Shown one piece after another: positions 12,656-24,831 of a stretch of DNA of 64,000 nucleotides. Each line of letters starts with the position of its first letter. Within the stretch, counting starts at the first letter, position 1. A program made the position numbers and the translations under genes. This DNA comes from Halicephalobus mephisto (Eukaryota > Nematoda > Chromadorea > Rhabditida > Panagrolaimidae): the NCBI GenBank assembly GCA_009193035.1, contig SWDT01000019.1, forward strand, positions 124,001-188,000, written 5' to 3'. The notes under the pieces are model-generated. The model made no database searches. It had not been told where the DNA came from and saw only the letters and a program-made list of their open reading frames with translations.

Positions 12656-12664
12656 CTTTTTATA
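12656..12664 (-). promoter_or_regulatory. TATA-like box of the His-rich secreted gene
   Basis: Minus strand reads TATAAAAAG, 36-44 bases upstream of the ATG. No AG acceptor lies between it and the start codon, so a short, non-trans-spliced leader is likely. Confidence 0.5.
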
Positions 12665-12909
12665 TCAATAAAATTAATAAAAGGTCAAAAATTACTGTCA
12701 TCGACATTTGGAAATAATGACTAATTTTTGATATTTTTTAAAATATTTTTTGCATTTTAGGAGGTTTTTGGAACTTTAAAATTGAATCACGAAAAAATTG
12801 AACTTTAAAATCGGAAAAGTTTAAATTTTTTGATCTTTGAGAATTAAAAAATAAGCGTTTTTAAAAGGTCGAAAAAACGCAATTTTGAACATTTGGGATC
12901 TTTTTCAAT

Positions 12910-13998
12910 GGCTGTACGACAACTGTCCCCAGAGGCATTTGCTCCCTATTTTTCTTCTTTTTAATCCTCATTTCGAAATTTTTTAAAATTAATTTTTTCT
13001 TACTTAACTAAAATATTAAGTTAATTTCATTATGAAAAAATTAATATAAAAACGAAATAAGATAAATTGTATGAAATAGAAGGAACAAAAATGTCGTACA
13101 ACTTCCCAGCTACATTTTTTTATAATTTTCACTGATTTCGAAATTCTTTCTTTTTAAATCACTATTTTTCTTATTTAATTGAGATACTAAGTTAATTTTA
13201 ATATAAAAAATCAATGTAAAAACAAAATAAATGAGACAAATTGTGTGAAATAGAAGGAGCAAATGTCGTACAACTTCCCAGCTACATTTCTTTATAATTT
13301 TCACTGATTTCGAAATTCTTTCTTTTTAAATCACTATTTTTCTTATTTAATTGAGATATTAAGTTAATTTTAATATAAAAAATCAATGTAAAAACAAAAT
13401 AAATATTTTGAAATAAAGGGGAGCAAATATTTCAAGGAGCAAATGTCGTACAACTTCCAAGCGACATTTTATTTTTCTTAATTTTCACCAATTTCGAAAT
13501 TCTTTCTTTTTAAATCACTATTTTTCTTATTTAATTGAGATACTAAGTTAATTTCAATATAAAAAATCAATTTAAAAACAAAATAAATGAGACAAATTGT
13601 GTGAAATAGATGGAGCAAATGTCGTACAATTCCCAGCTACATTTCTTTATAATTTTCACTGATTTCGAAATTCTTTCTTTTTAAATCACTATTTTTCCTA
13701 CTTAATTGAGATATTAAGTTAATTTAACTACAAAAAATATAAAAACAAAAGAAATGAGATAAATTGTGTGAAATAAAAAAAGCATCTGTCATAAAACCGT
13801 CATTTTTGGCCGTACGATTTTTGTTTTTTTTATTTCACAATATTTATCTCATTTATTTCGTTTTTACATTAATTTTTATATTAAAATTAACTTGATATTT
13901 CAGTTAAGAAAGAATTAATTTTAAAATTCGAAATAAATGAGAATCGAAAAAAAGAAAAATGGGGGGTAAATGCCGCTGGGGATCACCGCCGTACAGCC
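12910..13998. mobile_element. Non-autonomous DNA element with long terminal inverted repeats
   Basis: Left end GGCTGTACGACAACTGTCCC and right end (reverse complement) GGCTGTACGGCGGTGATCCC match over about 36 bp, both continuing into CAGMGGCATTT. The interior holds four tandem units of about 173-182 bp (GTCGTACAACTTCCCAGC at about 13092, 13265, 13447, 13620) and then an inverted copy. No transposase frame. A shorter relative is at 36508-36719. I could not identify a clear target-site duplication. Confidence 0.65.
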
Positions 13999-14201
13999 GC
14001 TTGGAATTAAATATAATTTTAATTTTGTTTAATAATTGCAAAAAATGGAAATTTGTCCAACAGCTACTGAACGACAAAATAGTTACTTTGTATTATTTAC
14101 CAAAATTATTGTTTAATTTTCTATAATTTTATTAATACCCAAATTAATAACGACGATTATTTTCGATTAAAAATCCTTAATTTAAAAAAATTTATTAAAA
14201 A

Positions 14202-17200
14202 TTAAAATTTCTTTAATTTCGTTTCTGGAATTTCATAGTCGTTGAAAACTCCGCAGTCATGGGGGAAGTTCTCAGGGGGGACAGGGAGCTGTCCGTGGTC
14301 CCCGATTCTGAAGGCGAAAGCAGTGCCTCCCATGTGATGCAGCATCAGATGACAATGAGCAAACCACCACCCCGGATTGTCCGCCCTGAATCTGATCAGA
14401 GTGTATCCTCCAGTCGGGATGAGGATAGTGTCCCTCAACGACGGTACTTTTTGAAGTCCTTCTACAGTACCATTCAACCAAGTAGAATTTCTCCACTTCA
14501 AATCCAAACATCGTTTAGTGGTGTCATCACATGGAAGATCCCTGTTCATTGCTTTTATGGTGCCGTTTGGGTGGTACTCAGGGTACCCGATCTTCATGAC
14601 GTGGAAGTGTATCCCGTGCATGTGGAACGGATGAGAGTACCCTGTTCCCGCTTTTCCGCCATCTCCCATATTGTAAATCACTAACTGAAATCATACTATT
14701 TTAAAAAGAAAAATTAATTTCCGAACAAAATAATTTCGAAATGAATATTTAGGTACATTTAAAAACTTCAAAAATTAGAGGTTTCAAATACCGAGTGTAA
14801 AATTTTAAAATTTTTATAAGATTTTAGAAGCTTTTAAGAAGTTCTTATAAGCTTCAGGATCTTATACTGAATTCCGTAGACTTTGACAGAATTCTAGAAA
14901 TTTTCGAAAATTGCAGATGTTGCGAAAAAATTGCAATAAGATCCTAGAAGATTCTAAAAGTTTTTTTGAAGTTCAAGAATCTTCTACTACACACAAATAA
15001 GAGCACATTAAAACGACTCTAACGTATCGGATACATTATATCTAATATACCGGTATATTAAATACAATGTGCTAATATTATACTCAACGGATTGATATCT
15101 TCAATTCAATATATCTGATAAATGAACGCAGTTTTAATGTATAGGTACATTGAATCTGATCCATTGATATTATGCTTAATATATCGATACATTAAATACA
15201 ATGCACTAATACTGTACTTATCGATATCTTCAATTTAATATATCTGATAAATGAACGCAGTTTTAATGTATAGGTACATTGAATACAATGTGCTGATATA
15301 TCAAGGCTATTTTACTATATTAACACGATATGTATCATGTACCAATTTTTTGTGTGTAGGTTTTAAGATTAATAACTTTGTTAATCAATATTCACTTACC
15401 TGAACGATGTCCCCCAACTTGAATTTATAATTAATGAAGCAGTCACAATGCTCGTGGTCGTATTTACTCGAATTATGTCTGTCGCATTTTTTGGGATCAC
15501 ATTCCTTCGAAATTAAGTCCATTTTTCCTTCGTAGTAGTAGGGCATTCCCTGGGGCTTTGAGAACATATATCCGTCAACGTGACTGTCGAAATGCATGTT
15601 GATGAATCTTTCATCCAAATTTTCGAATTTTTTGCTTTGAATTAATTCTGAATCGACGACTCCATTTCCGTTTTCCAGCAGATGAGCACTGATGCAGGTG
15701 TAGTTGTATTTTTCTCCAAATTGACCAAAAGGACAATTTAAAACCCGGCATTTGTGTTCCCTGGTACAGTTAGAATGATCAAAATCAACTTTGTCTGTCA
15801 TCGGAAGAGATGTATTCGATTCGTATTCGAGGTTGGCCAGTCCGACGAAGGGCTCGTAGGCACTCCAGTTCCAATGGATTCCTTCCATCGTTTCGAAAAT
15901 GAATCTATATTGCTTCTGTTTCGGGTTCTTCAGGCCTTGGATCAGGACATCGTATCTCTCTCCCCCGAAGATGACAAGACTGTCTACAGTAACCGGTTTG
16001 ACTTCGACTCCGTCCGCAGCGACCACGGTCATCTGGTGTCCTTCGAGCGTGATGAAGATCTCTTGAGCGACGCCTCCGTTCACGAATCTGATGAGGATGT
16101 CTTCTTCTTCTTTGATTAAATAAGTAGCCAGAGGGAGTTTTGAAGGTCTAGTTTTCTGGTCTGTATTGTTGTACCATCCCTTGTCTCCAATAACGAAGGA
16201 ACTCATCGGGACAGAACCCCCCACGTTGCTTCCGTCGTAGGTCCTCGTCGGGGCCCAGCATTCTTCCTTCCTTTCTCCATCGAGTCCAGAAACCCACTTC
16301 ATCACTCCGTCGTGGAGACTGTAGTGTTGTTCTGCAGGATGAGGAATTGCCCAATCCTAAAAATAAATCTACATAAAAATCATAACTCTTGTTCAACAAA
16401 TGCAGATGTAACTATTGGAATTTTTACAACAATTGTCAACTTGATGAAGAATATAACAGTAATTGCAGTTTTTATGAACTTTCGACATTTGCTACGAAAG
16501 ATTATAACATTTGACAAAAGTGGCACTGAATTTCATACAAAAGTTACCAGACCTTTCGTGTCGAAATATCATAAAAAACTATTGCAATATTTCATAATAG
16601 ATACATGACGTTTTGTGATAGAAAATCCGCATATTTCACGAATGATATTCTAAGCGTTATGCAACAGTTACGATATCTTTTTGACGCAATGTCGTAAAAA
16701 AGTTATGAGAATTTTTCATGACAAAACGTCCTATATTATGAAATGTCATAATATTTAGTACCAGTTGTGCGAAACATTGGAGAGATCATAATACTTTCTG
16801 TAGTGAAGTACTATGCAACAATTAAGATATTTTCTGTAACGAAATATCATCTATTTACTACACAATATCGTAATATTTAGTAACAGTTGTGCGAAACATT
16901 GGAGAGATCATAATACTTTCTGTAGTGAAGTACTACGCAATAGTTAAGATATTTTCTGTAACGAAATATCATCTATTTGCTATGCAATATCGTAATATTC
17001 AACAAAAATATGCTTAGCGTTATATAATAGTTACAAAGCTTTATGGGACGAAATACTACACTTCGGTTGCAGTATTTTCTATAATAAAATGTCACAAAAG
17101 TTAAGAGACTCTCCATAACGGAAATATTACACAATTGTTGTATTTCCATCACATGGAAGTTGATTTTTAGTTTTTTAAAAAGAAACTCTACCTGAAGCAT

Positions 17201-18717
17201 GGCGTAGTAATCCCTTTTGATAGTTAATCTTTCTTCGGGATCACTGGGATCAGGAACAGTGTGATCAGGGTCTTTGATGACGAAGCCTCCCAAAAGTCCC
17301 TCTCCTCTGTCACTGGCCAAGTGTCCATGATACCAGTGAGTACCGTAAACGTCGGCGATGAATCTGTAAGTAAAGTCCGATCCGACAGGTATGGGACATT
17401 GCTGAACATGAGCTACCCCATCGGTGAACCAGAGATTCCGTTTGTCGAGTCCGTGAACATGTAGAGTGATGCTTTCGGTGTTCAGTCTGTTCTTCACTCT
17501 GAGGACGACTTCTGCTCCAAACGGGACCACTATCGGCTCTCCCGGACTGGAAGTAAAGTAACAATTAGTTTTGTGTTTACCTATTAAATATTGAAAAATA
17601 AGTATGGGCAATAATAAGTTTGTAATTTTTTAAGATCATAAAAAATATCTTTTTTGAAACATTTTAAATTTATCTTGAATGGAAATTGAATATATTTAAT
17701 TTTACATGATTTCCACTCAGGATCATAAAAATACTTTTTGAAGGCTGTTTACTTGATCTTATGTGGAGAAAATATGGAAATTAATATGTAACTGGTTTCC
17801 ACTCAGGACCAAAACAGAAGTCTTCAAAAAATACTTTCTCGTGGTCCTGAGTGGAAATGATATTTAAAATTTTAAACTTATAATTTCCACTCAAAACTAG
17901 ATAAAAATACCTTTCGTAGTCCTGGGTGGAAATGATATAAATGAAATTTTTTATTTTTACTGATATTCATTTTTAAACTTATTCAAAAACTTACGTTTTC
18001 CCGTTGATAGTAATCATTCTGTGGTGAAGACCATCAAATTGGATGACGTTTTTAAGGGTTTCTTCTTGGATTCGTTTTTCAGTGTTACTTTTAATAAAGG
18101 CATAGGTTTTGTTACAAGCAGCTAACTGATCACTGTCTCTTTGGTACCAATCTCCAGAATCCACATCGAAGTCAAGAACAGCCACTTTACCGTACTCCAA
18201 CGGCCTGACCATGGTCAGTTTGTGAGTCACAACCAACTCGAATTCGTAAACTCCATCCTAAAATTTATTAAACTTTAATTTTTTATAAAAAAAACATTTA
18301 TATTTTTCATAAATAATTAATTTAAAAAAACTATTAAAATTTGTTTTCAAAAAATTTAAACTTATAAAAAATTCTTAAATTTTAGAAATTTTAAATTTTT
18401 ATAAAAAATTATTTTAAAAATTTAAATTTTATAAATTATTTGAAATTAGTGAATTGAGAAATATTTTTAATTTTTATGGAAAATTTTAGAAATTTTAAAA
18501 AATTTAAATTTTATAAATTATTTGGAATTTGTGAATTGAAAAAATATTTTTAATTTTTATGGAAAATTTTAAAAAATTTAAATTTTTATAAAAAAATATT
18601 TTATTTATTAAAAATAACCTTATTAGGAGTGGCGATTTCGATCGGTTTTTCGTACTTTTGCCAACTTAGACTTGGACAAAAAAATTCAAAAAATAAAAAA
18701 ATGGCAAAAAACCACAT
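14202..18717 (-). CDS. Secreted multicopper oxidase (laccase/ferroxidase-like), 718 aa
   Basis: Couples one-electron oxidation of a substrate (phenol or metal ion) to reduction of O2 to water. Five minus-strand exons: 18619-18717, 17995-18257, 17192-17546, 15400-16356 and 14202-14684; phases join into 718 codons. It begins with a hydrophobic signal (MWFFAIFLFFEFF). Cupredoxin 1 has NGKTPGEP, HVH (150-152) and HGH within THWYHGH (194-196); the last cupredoxin has HPFHMH (576-581) and HCH (668-670), so all type 2/3 copper histidines are present. The type 1 site has Thr679 at the axial position (HCHLMLHHMGGT), where Met, Leu or Phe is usual. A Cys/His-rich stretch lies before the third domain. 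AATAAA (minus) is at 14191-14196. Introns are full of repeats. Substrate not deducible. Confidence 0.9.
14987..15359. mobile_element. 373-bp inverted-repeat element in a multicopper oxidase intron
   Basis: Bounded by CTACACACAAA (14987-14997) and its reverse complement TTTGTGTGTAG (15349-15359). The interior has two diverged copies of AACGCAGTTTTAATGTATAG and AATACAATG(T/C)GCTAATA. No coding capacity. A related interior occurs at 21080-21576. Confidence 0.55.
16747..16992. repeat. 123-bp tandem duplication in a multicopper oxidase intron
   Basis: Two copies, starting at about 16747 and 16870, both with CAGTTGTGCGAAACATTGG and GTAGTGAAGTACTA. The surrounding intron (16357-17191) has weaker related sequence. 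Confidence 0.8.
17640..17960. repeat. Degenerate intronic repeat (TTTCCACTCAGGA)
   Basis: Several copies, in both orientations, of a motif near TTTCCACTCAGGATCATAAA. Lies in the second intron of the multicopper oxidase. Confidence 0.5.
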
Positions 18718-18750
18718 TTTGACGATCAATTAAAAGAATATTTCTGATCT

Positions 18751-18759
18751 ACTTATATA
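18751..18759 (-). promoter_or_regulatory. TATA-like box of the multicopper oxidase
   Basis: Minus strand TATATAAGT, about 34-42 bases upstream of the ATG at 18717. Confidence 0.45.
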
Positions 18760-20492
18760 TCTCCCAGACGAGCATAGATCACAATTAATTGCCCCGGATT
18801 ATAATAAAATATTTATTGCGAAAATTTGACTTTTGATATTTTTATGATCATTGTTCATATATGGACTTTTTGGATGGATAATAATGAGCCATAATTTGGG
18901 ACTCCGCATTTGATTAGATTCTTTGGGAAATTTTTGAAAGATATTTTTATAAATTAACTATCTTTAAAAATTCACAAAATTTTTGAAAGATATTTATATA
19001 AATTAATTATTTTTAAACATTTACAAAATTTGAGATATTTTTATAAATTAATGATCTTTAAAAATTTACAAAATTTGAAAGATATTTTTATAAATTAATT
19101 ATCTTTAAAAATTCACAAAATTTTTGAAAGATATTTTTATAAATTAATTATTTTTAAAAATCCACAAAATTTGAAAGATATTTTTATAAATTAATTATCT
19201 TTATCTCAAATTTTGTGGATTTTATTTTTTATGAATTAATTATTCTTAAAAATCCACAATTTTTGAAAGTTATTTTTGTAAATTAATTATTTTTATAAAA
19301 ATATCTCAAATTTTGCGTCTTTTTAAATTAACTATTCTTAAAAATCCACAAAATTTGATAGTGGACTTTTTTTGGAAAAATTGCATTTTTAAAAATCGAC
19401 AATTTTCACATTTCTGAGTCAGAACGGAATTTTAAAAATTGTTGCTTATTATATAGTTGCAAAATTGGTTATTTTTATATAATGTTGAAATCATAGCTAT
19501 TTTTATTTTTTATGAAAAAAGGAAGTCGGTTTTTATGAATTTTCAAATATACAGTATTTTTAGAAAATTACAAAAAAATGAATTTTCAAAAAATAAATAC
19601 TTTTGAAAATTTGGAAAAATGGAAAAAATAAAATTTCACAATTTTCGGTCTTGACTGGAAAATTCTAAAAAGTCGTATTGAGGATTTTCAAAATGATTTT
19701 ATTCTAATTATAGGTTTTTAAAATATTACAGAAGTATAAATATAAAATTTCGTACTTTTCGGTCTCGACTGGAAATTTTCTGAAATTCTTGTTGAGACAA
19801 TTTTGTAGGAGTTATTAAATTTTTACAATAGTATAATTTTCAAAACTTTCAAAATTACGAAAATTATAAATTATGTACTTTTCGGTCTCGATTGGAAATT
19901 TTTTGAAATTCTTGTTGAGAAAATTTTGTAGGAGTTATTAGATTTTTACAATAGTATAATTTTCAAAATTTTCAAAATTAAGAACATTAGAAATTTCGTA
20001 ATTTTCTATCTCGACTGGAAATTTTCTGAAATTCTTGTTGAGACAATTTTGTAGGAGTTATTAGATTTTTACAATAGTATAATTTTCAAAACTTTCAAAA
20101 TGATGAAAATTAGAAATTTTGTAATTTTCTATCTCGATTGGAAATTTTTTGAAATTCTTGTTGAGACAATTTTTAAATAATTTTACCGTGTTTTTGTAAT
20201 GATATGAATTTTTGATTTTGTAAATTCACGAAAATTCCAAATTCCATGCTCTTCAATCTCGACTGGAAAACGGCACTACAACTTCTTTCGAAATTCCGCA
20301 AAAAATGGTTCTATTTTTATAACAATATGATTTATCCAAATAATACAGTAATCTCTACGTTCATTTTACCAAACTGAGCAATTGGGACCCGTTCACAAAT
20401 TGGCCAATAATACAGAAATCTAAAAATATCCGTTTTTAAAAATATTTGTATCTTCGGAGGTCAGAAAAATATAATTTTCATTTTTCAGAAGG
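18760..20492. repeat. Intergenic repeats between the oxidase and the Ser-rich membrane gene
   Basis: 18950-19380 repeats TTTTTATAAATTAATTATC (about 60-bp units). 19650-20280 holds about five units of 130 bp with GGTCTCGACTGGAAATTTTC followed by TTCTTGTTGAGAC, a relative of the 5640-6250 array. No gene seen. Confidence 0.7.
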
Positions 20493-23400
20493 CTAATCGA
20501 AATCGTCATCGTCGGCCGTCTGATGCATGAAGGCGTAACTGTGTTTTCTGATCGTCGGAGAAGTCGGAGTTCTTCTGCCGGAAACAGGAGATGCTGCTCC
20601 ACTTCCATTACAGTAACTAGTAGTGGATATGTGGATTTGATTCAGGGAATTCGTCGAAGTGGAATGTTTCCGACAAACCGGTTTCGGAAGTTCTTCACAA
20701 GAACTCGATCGACCAGAATAAGAAACCGAAGAATGACGAGAAGCATTCGACAACGACCGACGGCGTTTTATTACTTCTGAAAATCACATAGTTAAAAAAA
20801 TTTAAAAATTATAGAAATTTAAAAAATTTTAAAATTATAGAAATTTAAAAATTTAAAAATTATAGAAATTTAAAAATTTTTAATTATCATTACTTTTTAA
20901 AAAACAAAATTTTTTCGACACCAATTTCTGAAATTTCGAAAATTTTAAATTTTAAAATTTCGAAAATCCTAAATTTTTAATTTTTAAAATATTTTAGATT
21001 TTTGAAAATCTTCAGAACTCCCTTGTGATTCTTATTATGTTACTGTGAAAATTAAAAATTAATATTTTTTATAAATTTATACACAAAAAAGCATCGCTTT
21101 TAACTCAGCAACAATTGTCAAATGTGATGAAATCGTCGAATTTTTATGAATATTTGACTTTTGTGATAAAATTAGAAATAATAATGGCGATTTGTATTTG
21201 TTACTAACCCAAAAGGTACGCTTTTTGTGTTGATATCGGTGGATTGTATGTGATATATCTATACATTGAAACGGCTCTAATGTATCAGATATATTATATT
21301 CAATGTATAGTTACATTAAGTTCACAAAAAAGTAACTTTTGGCTTCATAACAATTGCGAAATGTGACAAAATCGTCGTATTTTATAGATATTTGACTTTT
21401 GAGACGAAAAATAAAAAAAAGTGAAAATTTTCATTTAAACGTAACTTTTGGCCTTGTAACAATTGCGAAATGTGACAAAATCGTCGTATTTTTATAGATA
21501 TTTGACTTTTGTAACAGATGCAAATTTTCACTTTTTTAAATTTTCGTCACAAAATTAAAAGTTATATTTTTGTGTAATGATGAAATATTTTAAAAAATTA
21601 ACTACAGTATAACTGACCTTCACTGTCGGATTGCCCGAATTTGAGCATCTGTTCGATTTTCAGTCCAGTAGAGAACATCCTGCTCAAAACGACTATGATT
21701 CCCAGAAGCCAGGCAATGGTGATACAGACCATCAATACGACCGGAATCGCCACAAAAACAGAAAGTAAAAATTTTTTTCGATGTTGAAGCCAAGCATAAG
21801 AGTAAATAAACGAAAAAATCAAAGTCCAGAAGGCCAATTCCGCTTGGACTAAATCGTGGATTAATCCTGATTTTTTATATTCATTTTCATCAGAAACCTG
21901 AAAAATTACAGTAATTTCTAAATTTTAAAAATTTAAAATTTTCATAATTTTCATAATTTTCGTAATTTTCTAATTTTCTAAATTTTCATAATTTTTATAA
22001 TTTTCATAATTTTCATAATTTTCTAAATTTTCTAAATTTTTATAATTTTCTAATTCTCTAATTTTCTAATTTTCTAAATTTTCATAATTTTTATAATTTT
22101 CATAATTTTCATAATTTTCTAAATTTTCATAATTTTTATAATTTTTATAATTTTCTAAATTTTCATAATTTTCTAAATTCTCATAATTTTATACATTTCT
22201 AAATTTTTTAAAATTTTAATTTTTTTTAATTTTTAAATTTTTTACCTTTTTTGTCGATTTTAAAACATTTCCTTTTTTCAAAGTTTTAAATTCGTAATAG
22301 TAAGTATTATTCCAACAGATATCCTTGACGGAATCGGATAATTCGTACATTTTAGGCAAAAATTGGATTTCGAATAAAATTAACGAAGAAATGCACGGAA
22401 AAAAGAAAAGTTTGAAAATAATCAATATGTGCAAAGAACGTCGAAAACGATGGACACAATCAACTTTGATTTTTTCGGCTTTTCCATGGAGAGTTCATTG
22501 AAGAAATTTTTCGTTGAAAAACAAACTATTAAAGTGAAATAAAAATTATTACAACGTTATCTCGAGAATTTTCGGGACAATTTAAGAAATTTAAAATTTC
22601 AAATTTAAGATCCTAATTTTCAAAAATTTCCAAAAATTTTCAAATTTTCAAAAATTTCCAAAAAATTTCAAATTTTGGAAGATTTTTAAAAATTATCAAA
22701 ATTCTTAATTTTCGAAGATTTTTAAAAAATTTAAAAATATTAATTTTTAAAATTTAAAGATTTTTTTAATTTGGAAGATTTTAAATTTTATGGAATTTCG
22801 GACTTTTTTGACATTTTAGAAAATTAATGAAAATTATAAAATTTTCAGAAGCTTTTATAGAATCCTACAAAATTCTGAAAACTTTGAAGAAGTTCTATGA
22901 TCTCTTGAAGAATTCAGAAGCTTCTACAAAATCCTACAAAAATCAGAATTCTGAAAATTTCTGATTTTTTTTAATATTTCAGAATCTTTCACAAAGTTCT
23001 GTAAGATTCTGAAAAATTCTAAAAACTTCTGATTTTTTTTAATATTTCAGAATCCTTCACGAAGTTCTATAAGATTCCAGAATCTTCACTAACGTCCCAC
23101 TTATATCTACTTTTAGAAAAAGACCGATTTTTGCAGGAAAATTGCAAAATTATTTATTTCTTAAATGTTTTTTGTTTATTTCGTGAAGTTTCGTGATTAC
23201 TGTAGCTTAGAGATGTACACCCCTTGATTCCAAAAAAAAGAAAATCGTCATGTTTTTGATTTCTTTAGAATTAAGTCCAAAGTTGAAGAGGGCTGAATTG
23301 CACGTGAACAGGAGCTTTTTATTTTTGTTCAAAAAAAATTCACCAAAATTATAGCCAACAAAAACAAGAAGATTGATCAGTTTAAAATCCTTCAAAAAAA

Positions 23401-24831
23401 CGAAAATTTTGAAAAACAAAAACATTCTCGAAATTTTTGAATTTTTAAAATTTAATAAAAATTTTAATTAAATTTAAAAATCGAAAATTGCACTTTGTTC
23501 GATTTCATCATGTTTGAAATTTTTTGTCTTTTAAAGTATCAAAGAACAATTTTATTTTCAAAAAAAATTAATTTCACTTTTAAAAAAATTAAGTTTTATT
23601 TTAATTTTAAAATTTTTCCGAAAAAAAGTTTATCTTAAATTTTTAGTTTTTGGTCTTAATTAAAAAATTCTGGGAATTCCATTCGAGATGATTTTTTAGA
23701 TTTTTATATTTTATGATAGTAAAATTAGAACTTTTTAAAAGTACATAAATCTTAAATTTTATAATTTTCGGTCTTAACTGGAAAGTCCTGGGAATTCCAC
23801 TCGAGACGATTTTCACATAATATTACAATATATAAATTTCTTAAAATTAATAAAATTAGAACTTTTTAGAAGTACATAAATCTTAAATTTTATAATTTTC
23901 GGTCTTAACTGGAAAGTCCTAGAAATTCCATTTGAGATGATTATTTCCAATTTCGTAAAAATTTTTTTATTCTAGTGTAGTTTCAGAATCCAACACAAAC
24001 TTTAAAAAAACAACGATAAAAATTCCGTTTCCGGACTCGAAAAGAATGTTCAAAAAATCCTTATCATGACAGTGATTTAAAAGTTTAAAAAAATTGTTTT
24101 TGTCATAATCATGAGTTTTGAAAAAAACAAACCTCTGTCAGACAAGTACTGAGTTTATCCAGATCGTCGGATAAGACATCTGAAAAATAAGCATCCTGAA
24201 AAAATTTTATTTTTATTTTCAAAATAACTTTTTTAAATATTTAATTTTTATTTTCAAAATTAATTTTTTTTAAATATTTAATTTTTATTTTCAAAATAAA
24301 ATTTTTAAAAATATTTAATTTTTATTTTCAAAATAATTTTTAAAAATATTTAATTTTTATTTTCAAAATAAAATTTTTAAAAATATTTAATTTTTATTTT
24401 CAAAATAAAATTTTTTTAAATTTAATAATTTTACAATTTTTTTTGACTTTTTAAAATTTTTATGAATTTTTGATTTTTTAAAATAAAAATTTAATTTTTT
24501 TTAATTTTCAAAAATATATTTTTTTGATTTTTAAAATTTTTTTAAAATTTAATTTTAAATTTTTTTGATTTTTTTAGTTTTAGGGTTTAAATTTTTAGGT
24601 TTTTAGAATTGAGAATATTTTATTGATTTTAATTGTTTTTAAAATTTAAAATGAAAAATAACGAACCTGATCAAATGATTCAAAAGATCCGACACTCGAA
24701 ACTTTGGGCATCGGTCCGGAGTGGCCGGTCCTGTCGCCGTTGTTGTTCGTTCCGTAGGGTCCAATGGAGGGTCTTCTGGACAAAGCACATCCTGAATCGT
24801 CATCAGCAATGGAATTACTGTCGGAATTCAT
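20493..24831 (-). CDS. Multi-exon transmembrane protein with Ser-rich C-terminal tail
   Basis: Not recognised as a named family. Exons (minus): 24667-24831 (MNSDSNSIADDDSG...), 24133-24195, one beginning near 22435-22480 and ending 22246, 21618-21897, and 20493-20776. Phases agree for exons 1-2 and 3-5. The N-terminus is hydrophilic and Ser-rich; exon 3 has a hydrophobic segment (SLHILIIFKLFFFPC) and a Cys/Asn-containing loop; exon 4 has two helices (AFWTLIFSFIYSYAW; FLLSVFVAIPVVLMVCITIA); the last exon is a cytosolic-type tail with RRRSLSNAS and other basic-Ser motifs, ending TADDDDFD. The start of exon 3 cannot be placed: no AG fits the required phase. A missing base in the A-run near 22478-22485, or an undetected small exon, would explain it. 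Probably a plasma-membrane protein; function unknown. Confidence 0.65.
21080..21576. mobile_element. Inverted-repeat element in the Ser-rich membrane gene
   Basis: Ends TACACAAAAA (21080-21089) and TTTTTGTGTA (21567-21576) are inverted copies. The interior has three copies of a unit with AACAATTGCGAAATGTGACA and ATTTGACTTTTG, plus the same AATGTATC(A/G)GATA patch as the element at 14987. Confidence 0.45.
21930..22200. repeat. Simple repeat of TCATAATTTTCTAAATTT
   Basis: Short-period A/T repeat within an intron of the Ser-rich membrane gene. Confidence 0.7.
22560..24132. repeat. Repeat-rich intron
   Basis: 22850-23060 repeats CAGAAGCTTCTACAAAATCC-like units. 23630-23960 has three units with GGTCTTAACTGGAAAGTCCT followed by CTCGAGACGATTTT, the third array of the hairpin family. 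No convincing extra exon found. Confidence 0.55.
24200..24430. repeat. About 45-bp tandem array
   Basis: Five copies of a unit close to AATTTTTATTTTCAAAATAA in the first intron of the Ser-rich membrane gene. Confidence 0.75.

Noticed and set aside
14259..14684. 141-codon plus-strand frame
   Set aside because: Shadow of the last multicopper oxidase exon, which has the copper motifs.
15754..16119. 121-codon plus-strand frame
   Set aside because: Antisense to the large multicopper oxidase exon.
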